A stretch of DNA of 54,859 nt from the IMG/VR virus record IMGVR_UViG_3300044971_000858, positions 1-54,859 of that record. One strand, written 5' to 3'. A model generated the notes under the pieces. The model ran no database searches, was not told the origin of the DNA, and saw only the letters and a list, made by a program, of their open reading frames with translations. The DNA comes from a virus. Positions 41,979 to 48,539 of this stretch are shown in pieces (position 1 is the stretch's first letter; every line of letters starts with the position of its first letter). The translations under genes and the position numbers were made by a program.

Positions 41979-43210
41979 TAGTATACCTCCTCAAGTCTTG
42001 AGATGTCACCACGCATGATGATTTCCGTAGAATAGTTCCTCTGACCACGGCGGTTTTTCTTGATCGTCAACCTACTCTTGTCCCCCTTGTGTTCGATATA
42101 CACAACTTGGTCAGAGTGCATTCCGATTGCCCGTGATTCGCGCAGTCTTCCTTCGTCGTTTAACTGAGAAGCTGTAAGCATGATCGAGTTATTCTTGAGC
42201 GCAGCTACCTTTAAGCGTCTTGCTATCTCGGAAATCTGGCTTTCCCTGCCTTCTGCACCATCAAATGCGATGATTTGGAGGTAATCTACCACGATAATAT
42301 CTGCCCGATTTTCCAATGTATACCGATTTATATGGCACTCTATCTCGTCAATTTCGGCTATTCCATCCACGATTTCGATGGGTAACTGGTGTAATTTCAA
42401 CAATGCGCCACTGATTGCTTGTAGTTCATTCTTGTTTGCTGTCTTGTAATCCTCTGGTTCACGCACGGGATAGCCTGCGATGTTACAAGCCATACGAGTT
42501 AGGATGTCTTTTGCTTTCATTTCGAGACTGAAGAACAAAACTGACTTTCCTTCCAAGAGATTTGCGAGTGCCGCTTGGACGAGGTAGATAGATTTTCCTC
42601 CACCTGTCTCTGATGCTACTGTCATCATCTCGCCTTTGTGCATTCCACCCTTGAGCGCACGATCTACTTTCAGTAATCCAGTAGGAAAGAAATCCTTTAC
42701 TGCTTTTCCTTCCATCTCATCAATGATTTCGATGATGAGGTCTTTGACTGGTTTTACTTTCGTCGTCCGATCTTCGGCCAAACTCATTATCGTTTCCGAT
42801 AATTCCTTCAGATTTGCTTTGCCTGTCCGTAGGTTTGGTTCCTCCTTCTCCATAAGGATCAGAACATCGCGGTATGCCTTCGTGCGGTGTAGGTGCTTCC
42901 GGTAGTCATCTGCCATGTCTTGGCAAACCTTTCCAGAAGCTACCTTCATCGTAGCGAACATTTCGTGAATTGCATCCTCGCCACCCGCTGCTTCTAACTG
43001 ACCAGTTGCCTCAAGCTCTGCAATGGCAGAAAATGGGCAGCAAGAGCCTGTCCGCTGGTGAACCCCTTGGAGTGCATTAAAAACGATTCTGTGAGCTGGT
43101 ATGGCGAAATAATCGCTATCCCATGTTTGTTGGGAAAGGATATTTCTGTCGATTGCGATGAGCGACAACACTGCCACTTCACTCTTTCGTGCTATTGGGA
43201 CTTTTTTCAT
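41978..43210 (-). CDS. dnaB: Replicative DNA helicase, DnaB family
   Basis: A 410-residue helicase. An N-terminal helical DnaB domain (residues 1-110, EVAVLSLIAIDRNILS) is followed by a RecA-like ATPase with Walker A ASETGGGKS at 199-207, Walker B IIVVDYLQ at 305-312 and a TASQLN sensor near 346-351. It would unwind the fork and recruit host primase and polymerase, since no phage polymerase is seen. The ATG follows an AACCTAAC leader. A dispersed palindrome lies within the linker region. Confidence 0.9.
   Translation of the reverse strand: MKKVPIARKSEVAVLSLIAIDRNILSQQTWDSDYFAIPAHRIVFNALQGVHQRTGSCCPFSAIAELEATGQLEAAGGEDAIHEMFATMKVASGKVCQDMADDYRKHLHRTKAYRDVLILMEKEEPNLRTGKANLKELSETIMSLAEDRTTKVKPVKDLIIEIIDEMEGKAVKDFFPTGLLKVDRALKGGMHKGEMMTVASETGGGKSIYLVQAALANLLEGKSVLFFSLEMKAKDILTRMACNIAGYPVREPEDYKTANKNELQAISGALLKLHQLPIEIVDGIAEIDEIECHINRYTLENRADIIVVDYLQIIAFDGAEGRESQISEIARRLKVAALKNNSIMLTASQLNDEGRLRESRAIGMHSDQVVYIEHKGDKSRLTIKKNRRGQRNYSTEIIMRGDISRLEEVY
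42788..42801. repeat. Dispersed 14-bp palindrome (core TTTC), in frame
   Basis: Perfect copy inside dnaB, encoding L-S-E-T-I-M on the - strand, nearly the same peptide as in the polyvalent protein. Confidence 0.85.
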
Positions 43211-43216
43211 GTTAGG

Positions 43217-44059
43217 TTAAAGTGTCGTTGGTTTCCAGTCTTCTTCTGGCGGTAGCTTGTCCACTACTCGGTTGATCCAGTTACTCACAAATGCGCGGCT
43301 CTTTTCGCGGCCCTTGTTTGCGAGAAGCCAGTTGTCCATCTTCCGTAGTTCAGTATCGAAATCAACTCTTGGGTTTGCTTTCCTAAGCAGGTCGATGAAC
43401 GCATCGTCGGCAAGTTTGGTTGCTCGCGGTTTTTTAGTTCGTGGGGGGGCGAGCGGCATTGGGGGGGTCGTTCCTCTGCCATCGGCAGATTTCAGTTCGG
43501 CGGTAGCTGAACCCGAAGCGTGAGCTTCATTTGGGTTAGTCGAGAATAGATTAGTTTGATTCAATTCAACTGAGGAATGCGAGGCCATTGCCGAGCTTTC
43601 CCTTGATGGTTCTATTTTCGGTTCCTTATGATGGTTCATTATAGGGAGACTAACTTTAGTTACCCCCACTACCATCTGCACTGGGTTAACCTCCCCCACA
43701 TTAACCGCAGTTACCCCCTTGAATGTTTTCAATCGGCTTGGTGAAGTAACTTGGTTAATGACATCTTGCGTTATTTCATCATCACCGATCTTATCAACAA
43801 TGATCGTGTAAAGGTTCGATGTTTGTCTTCCAGAAAAGTCTTCGCGTTCATCTCGCGTGATAACTCCAATCTGGATTAAAGCATTCAGATACTTTTTCGT
43901 GATAGGTTCTGAGATGTTTGCTTTCTCTGCAATCTTACGGATGGACGGCCAGCAACTGGCATCGTCGTTGCATGAGTCTGCTAAAGACAAAAGAACCAAC
44001 CTCGCGTTACCTTGAGTCTTACTACGCTCAAAAACCTCTGACATTATTCGGACGCTCAT
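43217..44059 (-). CDS. Replication initiator / helicase-loader-like protein
   Basis: A 280-residue protein. The N-terminal winged HTH (NARLVLLSLADSCNDDASCW, then PSIRKIAEKANISEPITKKY, then LNALIQIGVI) is typical of lambda-O-like phage initiators. A Ser/Pro-rich linker of about 110 residues follows, then a C-terminal helical domain (DTELRKMDNWLLANKGREKS, AFVSNWINRV) typical of helicase partner modules. It lies 6 bases upstream of dnaB in the same operon. Likely binds the origin and loads DnaB. Confidence 0.7.
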   Translation of the reverse strand: MSVRIMSEVFERSKTQGNARLVLLSLADSCNDDASCWPSIRKIAEKANISEPITKKYLNALIQIGVITRDEREDFSGRQTSNLYTIIVDKIGDDEITQDVINQVTSPSRLKTFKGVTAVNVGEVNPVQMVVGVTKVSLPIMNHHKEPKIEPSRESSAMASHSSVELNQTNLFSTNPNEAHASGSATAELKSADGRGTTPPMPLAPPRTKKPRATKLADDAFIDLLRKANPRVDFDTELRKMDNWLLANKGREKSRAFVSNWINRVVDKLPPEEDWKPTTL

Positions 44060-44337
44060 CTTGATCCTTCCTGCCAGTTTGCATCTTCATTCAATACCCA
44101 CTTTATGGCGTTATTCAGTTTTAAGAACCGAAGTCCAACCAATGTCATAAAAGCGTTGTGAGCTTGCGTCTCTGTAATGCCAATTATGTCGGCGACAGAT
44201 TTGATGTCTTTTGCGTCAAAGCCGCCATCGTAATTATCAATGACTGCGAATACTTGCTTCTTCTTATCGTCGATAATCGACAATCTGATTATTTCCTTAC
44301 GAACGAAGATGCCTCCGTTCTTTTCTAATGGGTTCAT
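44056..44337 (-). CDS. Small wHTH-like protein
   Basis: A 93-residue protein. FDAKDIKSVADIIGITETQA, then HNAFMTLVGLRFLKL suggests a small winged-helix fold. First gene of the replication operon, overlapping the initiator start by ATGA. May assist initiator function or regulate the operon. Confidence 0.55.
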   Translation of the reverse strand: MNPLEKNGGIFVRKEIIRLSIIDDKKKQVFAVIDNYDGGFDAKDIKSVADIIGITETQAHNAFMTLVGLRFLKLNNAIKWVLNEDANWQEGSR

Positions 44338-44502
44338 TTTATAAAAGGCGGCTGCTTGCAGTGGCAGAATAAACTGGCGAACTGACAGATGAGAGTGGTT
44401 AGACCACTACAAGCAACCATATATTTATTGTTCAATTTATTTTTATTCTTTTCCTATTTACTTCGGCTCTCACCCCGAAGGCACGATTTCTCGCACGACT
44501 GA

Positions 44503-44531
44503 AAACTACTATAGGTTGTGTTCGATGTCAA
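44503..44531 (-). promoter_or_regulatory. Promoter of replication operon
   Basis: On the - strand TTGACA (44531-44526), 17-base spacer, TAGTTT (44508-44503). The leader to the ATG at 44337 is about 160 nt and contains a CTTCGG/CCGAAG hairpin (44461-44480). A dispersed palindrome lies about 30 bases upstream. Confidence 0.5.
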
Positions 44532-44561
44532 GCACCATTTTCGTGACGCTACGAAATTGGT

Positions 44562-44575
44562 TATCGGTTACGATA
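44562..44575. repeat. Dispersed 14-bp palindrome (core GTTA)
   Basis: Perfect copy with extended symmetry (GGTTATCG/CGATAACC), overlapping the stop codon of the 44568 gene and lying upstream of the replication promoter. Confidence 0.9.
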
Positions 44576-44945
44576 ACCAGTCCATTTCAACCTGCTCAAC
44601 TTCACCTTTTGACCACTCATACATTTTGTCGTTGAGTAGTTCCCAGATTTGATCGGCATCTTCTGGAGTTTCGCACTGGAAGATGGAGCGGCGTTCACCG
44701 ATACCTTCGTTTGTTATGATAATATCTGCCTTGATGACAGTATTACTGTTATTGCCAGTTGCCGCAAGAATAGCTGTGTTGTTAGCTCTCAGTGCCATGA
44801 CGAGAATGCCGTCATCATTTTCGTAGGTAGCCATGAACGGGGTCTCCAGCGCGGCGGCTAAAGACATATTCGTAACCATGACAGTTTGCCTTACTCCAGC
44901 AAGTAATTTTTCTGCGTTGTCTTTGATTTTGTTAGTGTTATCCAT
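44568..44945 (-). CDS. Unknown protein divergent from XRE regulator
   Basis: A 125-residue protein from the ATG at 44945 (an in-frame start 18 bases upstream would overlap the promoter -10 box). N-terminal helical part, then a beta-rich body (GILVMALRANNTAILAATGN). Predicted transcription start lies about 2 bases before the ATG, so the message is leaderless. It is divergently paired with the XRE regulator, which likely controls it. Function unknown. Confidence 0.6.
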   Translation of the reverse strand: MDNTNKIKDNAEKLLAGVRQTVMVTNMSLAAALETPFMATYENDDGILVMALRANNTAILAATGNNSNTVIKADIIITNEGIGERRSIFQCETPEDADQIWELLNDKMYEWSKGEVEQVEMDWLS

Positions 44946-44953
44946 AAGCAACC

Positions 44954-44982
44954 ATAGTAACAAAAAAGTATTGACTTGTCAA
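44954..44982 (-). promoter_or_regulatory. Strong leaderless promoter, leftward
   Basis: On the - strand TTGACA (44982-44977), exact 17-base spacer, TACTAT (44959-44954). Best promoter match in the window. Its -35 box overlaps that of the rightward promoter in a TTGAC/GTCAA dyad. Confidence 0.75.
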
Positions 44983-44999
44983 TAGTTCTGGTTTATTTT
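44971..44999 (+). promoter_or_regulatory. Rightward promoter of XRE regulator
   Basis: TTGACT at 44971-44976, 17-base spacer, TATTTT at 44994-44999. The predicted start is within about 3 bases of the ATG at 45009. A regulator bound at the shared TTGAC/GTCAA dyad (44971-44982) would block both directions. Confidence 0.6.
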
Positions 45000-45008
45000 T
45001 TCTCTGAA

Positions 45009-45365
45009 ATGAAACATCCATTAGAAACTGCCTATGAAACTTGCATGAGTGCCTACGAGCAATCACGCACAGTTCGTTCTCTTGGACGCAAGACTTTCGC
45101 TAACCAACTCCGCGAGACACGGCGAGCATTGAAATTGACTGTCCGTGAACTTGGTGACAAGATCGGCGTTACTGGATCACTCATCAACCAGATCGAAGTA
45201 AACTCCAAAAGCATTTTAAAGAAAGAACAAGTAGATAAGGTCATCGAATTATGCACGTCTTCATTGAAGCCGAAGAGGGCTTATACGTTCTCAAAGTCAG
45301 TCCCTACGCAGCAGGAAGACCAACTGCCATGCACGAACGAGGAAAACCTTTCCCCGTCAAATTAG
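45009..45365 (+). CDS. XRE-family HTH transcriptional regulator
   Basis: A 118-residue protein. Residues about 30-85 form the HTH (FANQLRETRRALKLTVRELG, DKIGVTGSLINQIE) of Cro/CI-type regulators. There is no protease or dimerisation domain as in lambda CI. The last 38 residues are read from DNA that also encodes the next gene. The ATG at 45009 is preferred over an upstream TTG inside the promoter. Likely controls the divergent promoter pair; a candidate also for dispersed-site binding. Its presence without an integrase leaves the lifestyle open. Confidence 0.8.
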   Translation: MKHPLETAYETCMSAYEQSRTVRSLGRKTFANQLRETRRALKLTVRELGDKIGVTGSLINQIEVNSKSILKKEQVDKVIELCTSSLKPKRAYTFSKSVPTQQEDQLPCTNEENLSPSN

Positions 45366-45487
45366 AATACGACAATCCGATTGACGCTGCCAAAGGGTTA
45401 AAAGAGCTAACTGAATACTTTCGATGCTACGAAGAAAAACGCCACTTAAAGCCAAAACGGGGTTCAAAAAACGAGGAGGCAAGTTAA
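45251..45487 (+). CDS. Small protein overlapping XRE gene
   Basis: A 78-residue protein with a convincing beta-rich body (MHVFIEAEEGLYVLKVSPYA, then PFPVKLEYDNPIDAAKGLKE). It overlaps the XRE gene by 115 bases and the next HNH gene by 64 bases in other frames. Function unknown. Confidence 0.6.
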   Translation: MHVFIEAEEGLYVLKVSPYAAGRPTAMHERGKPFPVKLEYDNPIDAAKGLKELTEYFRCYEEKRHLKPKRGSKNEEAS

Positions 45488-45741
45488 AAGCAGTATCAGG
45501 TTCAAGGAAGGTTAAGAATGCAGACTACGAAAAAGCTAAGGCAGAATACTTCCAAGAGAAGAACTACCAATGTGAAATATGCAACCAAGCCGCAAGCGAC
45601 CTGCATCACAAAAAAGGGAGGGGTAAATTCCTGTGTGATAAGTCCTCTTTCATGGCTCTTTGCCGTCCGTGCCACAACCGCTGCCACCAAGAAGTAGGGT
45701 GGGCAAGAGAGAATGGATACATAATTTATGACTACAAATAA
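45424..45741 (+). CDS. HNH nuclease with zinc-binding core
   Basis: A 105-residue protein. The N-terminus LRRKTPLKAKTGFKKRG is the familiar start of NinG/HNH-type phage proteins. The core CEICNQAASDLHHKKGRG, then LCRPCHNRCHQEVG carries two Cys pairs (CEIC, CRPC), the His-His of ββα-metal nucleases and a terminal CH. It may process DNA ends or act in packaging. It overlaps the upstream gene by 64 bases. Confidence 0.8.
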   Translation: MLRRKTPLKAKTGFKKRGGKLKAVSGSRKVKNADYEKAKAEYFQEKNYQCEICNQAASDLHHKKGRGKFLCDKSSFMALCRPCHNRCHQEVGWARENGYIIYDYK

Positions 45742-45955
45742 CACGTTTGAATCCCGCATCATCTGCGAGGGAACTGAAGTAACCAACACACCGGAGAAGA
45801 TTCTGTTTCGTCAGAAGTTCAATCAATGCTGGGTTAAGAAGAAAGACATCCGACTTAACGAGCAGCTTGGTTATCTTGACGGAGAGAAAGTAATCCGTAT
45901 TGTAGTTCCAGAAGAGGTAGCAAATACTTTGGAACTTGAAGGAATGTTGGATTGA
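45728..45955 (+). CDS. Small protein, unknown
   Basis: A 75-residue protein, beta-rich (KILFRQKFNQCWVKKKDIRL), overlapping the HNH gene end by 14 bases. Last gene of the rightward regulator operon, directly before the two-copy RNA candidate. Function unknown. Confidence 0.6.
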   Translation: MTTNNTFESRIICEGTEVTNTPEKILFRQKFNQCWVKKKDIRLNEQLGYLDGEKVIRIVVPEEVANTLELEGMLD

Positions 45956-46037
45956 TTTATATGGTCGGCGGGTGAGATAAAAACTATATCTGGGTTTTCC
46001 CTCGGAGTAGTTTCAATAATACCGAGTTAACCCGGCC
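45956..46037. repeat. RNA element copy 1 (82 nt)
   Basis: Shares with copy 2 the 5' block TTTATATGGTCGGCGG plus R-TGAGAT and the 3' block TCAATAAT plus GAGTTAACCCGGCC. The outer blocks can pair as GGUCGG/CCGGCC. The non-conserved middle closes with AAACTA/TAGTTT. Confidence 0.75.
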
Positions 46038-46183
46038 TCCATTTTACTGGGAAGCATGGAGTCATGCAGCTAAGTTGCGAGCTTTGAAGCAACCTTGCTT
46101 GAGTGGCAAAAAGAGCCAAACGGCAATACATGGGGCCGTCACTAAAACCATGACCAAGAGTAACGCCTTGGCCCAGTATTAAT

Positions 46184-46261
46184 TTTATATGGTCGGCGGA
46201 TGAGATGCAAGCGACAGAAACGATCACCTGTGGGCATCAATAATGCTGAGTTAACCCGGCC
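46184..46261. repeat. RNA element copy 2 (78 nt)
   Basis: Same outer blocks as copy 1, but the inner stem is GATGC/GCATC instead of AAACTA/TAGTTT. Both copies have the same orientation. Confidence 0.75.
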
Positions 46262-46266
46262 ACCCT

Positions 46267-48117
46267 TTACCAATCTCCATTATCGTCTGATCCGTAGTCA
46301 TCGTCTGGAGTGGTATCAATTGATACTTCATCCCGCGCCCAAAATCGGTTAGTTGGAACTGGTTTATCGTTTCCGATAAAAACGAGTCCATTACGTCGCG
46401 CCATTTCTAAAGCATAAACTAAACTATCACTCAAGTCAGGAGAATAACCTGTTCTACCTTTAAGTTCATCTTTAGTCTCAATTGCGATCTTTTTTGATTT
46501 GATTGTGTAGCGGCGAAGGCAAAGCTCCCTCGCTAAATCAGAGGCTGGATCAACGCCAAAAATAACGCGACTTTTGAATGCGTGATAAAGGCTATAATAG
46601 TATTCAGAAACAAGTCTATCGTAAACATCCTTACACGGGCGTTTATCAACCTCTGCCGCGATTCGGTCAGTAGGTTTACCCATAGATGAGATAAGAGCGA
46701 TTGCCGCGCCTCCAGCATCAAAGCGTAGCCACTCACGAATAATAGCCTGCCCGACTCGCCCACCATCACCGGACACGTCCATACCAAACTTAGATGGCTG
46801 AACGCCAGCAGCCCTACAGAATCCAACAACTTCAGTAGCCAGTTGTATTTCAAACTCAGCGGCAGCGTTAGCGGATAACTGGATTACCTTCTGATCTTCC
46901 AACCACATTACACGATTACGAGTTCCGCGCACATACCCCAACTTAGCAATAGTCAGAACGCACCTATCCCCACCAACTGTAAACGCGGTATCAAATCCAG
47001 CGACCTTGGTAAATCCTTCTGAATCCCATAGTGGTTCCTCGTTGGTATCAGCGTTGCGAATCAAATCAGCGGTAAGAATAGTCTGAGCAAATCCAGATTT
47101 CGGCCACCAACCAATAGCGTTACGCACATAGTCGATAGCATTCTCGTCTCCATAGCACAACTTGAGCATTTCCTGCTGCTTTTCCCGATCCATAAGGAAT
47201 GGAAATGGAGATGGTTCATTGGCAGGCGCGGCGAAGTTAGGGCTACGCATACCATTGTAAAACAAACAAACGCCAGTTTCAGTTTCCCACTTATCCATGT
47301 CTGGAGAAACAGAATCAAAGTTAGAACAACCTTTAGGCATAGCCCAACGGGTGTGTGGATTGTCACCAGCGGATGGGTTGCCGATACCTATGAATGTCTT
47401 GTCATTGTTTGATGCTAAATTTGTTCTTGCAGTAATCGCGCCCAGTTCCATTTCGGGCAACTCATCAAGTGCAAGTCGAACTCGTTCATTCTTACGACCA
47501 CGGGTGGTATCAATAGCCTTCTGACCTTCATTACCAGATTGGAAAGCGAGAGCTTTTATCGCATTACGATAATCTTTATCCTCATCGTTAGACGCGCCAC
47601 CCCAAACAATCATATGGCGATAGTCAACAAGTTTACCTATTTGAACGCGAGCGCACTTCCATAGTTTAGATATGATACCCCAGATACGATCTTCGGACGC
47701 GCCCAATGTAGTAGTAGCAACCCAAGACGAAGTGCAATGCGGGGCAGCGCACCAATCAAGGTAAATCCAAAGACCAACAGGAAACGACTTACCCATCGAA
47801 GCGGCTCCGGCTAAGCAAATGTCAGTATTGTTGCAGAGTTCTTCAAGAGTCCTCAACAATTGGGTATTGGTATAACCACGATTAACAATAGAAACTTCAG
47901 TCGGCCATTGAAGTTTGACGGCATTGATGAAGTGTTCGTGTGGTGAGAGTAACTTAAAATCAGAAAGATTTATGTTATGTCTAATGCAATAAGTTCTACC
48001 ATATTTGCCGCGAGTTATTGCATAGCAAAATAATTCAATACCAAGATCGTCCATGTTTTCTGAAAACTGCATTCCATAACGACGAATACCTTTGTTTGAA
48101 GAAAAAACTCTTGACAT
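46267..48117 (-). CDS. terL: Terminase large subunit
   Basis: A 616-residue packaging motor. Walker A GAASMGKS at 104-111, Walker B VRLALDE at 213-219, coupling motif FIGIGNPSA near 242-250. The nuclease domain acidic residues are visible: AGFDTAF (Asp376), GMDVSGDG (Asp447) and SPDLSDSLVYAL (561-564). Length is a little above the usual 450-550. It is on the - strand while portal and scaffold are on the +, and its start codons lie over the + strand promoter at 48111. A dispersed palindrome lies in the last 120 bases. Confidence 0.9.
   Translation of the reverse strand: MSRVFSSNKGIRRYGMQFSENMDDLGIELFCYAITRGKYGRTYCIRHNINLSDFKLLSPHEHFINAVKLQWPTEVSIVNRGYTNTQLLRTLEELCNNTDICLAGAASMGKSFPVGLWIYLDWCAAPHCTSSWVATTTLGASEDRIWGIISKLWKCARVQIGKLVDYRHMIVWGGASNDEDKDYRNAIKALAFQSGNEGQKAIDTTRGRKNERVRLALDELPEMELGAITARTNLASNNDKTFIGIGNPSAGDNPHTRWAMPKGCSNFDSVSPDMDKWETETGVCLFYNGMRSPNFAAPANEPSPFPFLMDREKQQEMLKLCYGDENAIDYVRNAIGWWPKSGFAQTILTADLIRNADTNEEPLWDSEGFTKVAGFDTAFTVGGDRCVLTIAKLGYVRGTRNRVMWLEDQKVIQLSANAAAEFEIQLATEVVGFCRAAGVQPSKFGMDVSGDGGRVGQAIIREWLRFDAGGAAIALISSMGKPTDRIAAEVDKRPCKDVYDRLVSEYYYSLYHAFKSRVIFGVDPASDLARELCLRRYTIKSKKIAIETKDELKGRTGYSPDLSDSLVYALEMARRNGLVFIGNDKPVPTNRFWARDEVSIDTTPDDDYGSDDNGDW
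46365..46378. repeat. Dispersed 14-bp palindrome (core TTTC), in frame
   Basis: Perfect copy near the C-terminal end of the terminase, encoding F-I-G-N-D-K on the - strand. Confidence 0.85.
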
Positions 48118-48138
48118 ATCAATAAGAAAATATATTTT
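48111..48138 (+). promoter_or_regulatory. Promoter of portal/scaffold operon
   Basis: TTGACA at 48111-48116, 16-base spacer, TATTTT at 48133-48138. The -35 region (AAAAAACTCTTGACATA, 48102-48118) is repeated exactly ahead of the capsid gene (53212-53228) and overlaps the first codons of the divergent terminase gene. Confidence 0.6.
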
Positions 48139-48153
48139 CCGACGAAAGGCAAG

Positions 48154-48531
48154 ATGAAACTGAAAAACAAAAACCTCGCACCAGTCGGTGGCTTTTACTG
48201 GAAGTATGAGATCAAGCGCGATAAACTCACATTTCCTGCGATTGTTTACGGAAGCACATGGAGCGGGTTGATGCAGAACATCCAGAAAGACTATCGCTCA
48301 AACGGAGTTGAGCTTCCTGCTAACATTGAGCAGATGGTCGAAGATCAAATCTGCCAACGCCAACCAAGTGATCGTTGTTGGTATAGCGATGGACTCGGAG
48401 ATAAGATTGCACAGGTTATTCACACAGTAGCCAAGACTACTGACAAAGTTTTGGGAACTAAACTTGAGCATAAAGCTCGCGGATGTTCTTCTTGCAATAA
48501 GCGCAGGAACATTTTGAATAAATTATCGTAA
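48154..48531 (+). CDS. Small protein with C-terminal Cys motif
   Basis: A 125-residue protein. The C-terminus ARGCSSCNKRRNILNKL is a short CxxC motif seen at the end of small phage proteins near terminase or portal genes. An AAAGG stretch 5-9 bases before the ATG is a rare Shine-Dalgarno-like site. Function unknown; packaging accessory is possible from position. Its stop lies inside a dispersed palindrome. Confidence 0.65.
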   Translation: MKLKNKNLAPVGGFYWKYEIKRDKLTFPAIVYGSTWSGLMQNIQKDYRSNGVELPANIEQMVEDQICQRQPSDRCWYSDGLGDKIAQVIHTVAKTTDKVLGTKLEHKARGCSSCNKRRNILNKLS

Positions 48532-48537
48532 ACGATA
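48524..48537. repeat. Dispersed 14-bp palindrome (core TAAA)
   Basis: Perfect copy that supplies the stop codon of the preceding gene (48529-48531) and ends 2 bases before the HNH ATG. Confidence 0.9.
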
Positions 48538-48539
48538 AA

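Larger units (their letters stand above)
45956..46261. ncRNA. Candidate structured RNA beside large terminase
   Basis: This 306-base gene-free region holds two copies of an 80-nt element flanking a 134-nt domain (46045-46178) closed by TACTGGG/CCCAGTA. The central domain has hairpins GCATG/CATGC (46054-46067), GTTGC/GCAAC (46074-46093), ACGGC/GCCGT (46120-46139) and CCAA/TTGG near 46154-46171. The flanking elements keep their outer blocks but change both sides of their inner stem in step. It sits between the rightward regulator operon and the terminase 3' end. The transcribed strand is not known; a packaging RNA, a packaging site or a regulatory RNA are options. Confidence 0.55.

Noticed and set aside
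44268-44282. TATCG and CGATA half-sites separated by one base inside the 44056 gene
   Set aside because: Half-site spacing is one base instead of four, so it does not fit the dispersed palindrome.
46045-46178. Possible tRNA closed by a 7-bp TACTGGG/CCCAGTA stem
   Set aside because: The domain is 134 nt, lacks a T-loop GTTCRANYC and a 7-base anticodon loop, and has no CCA end. Treated as another kind of RNA.
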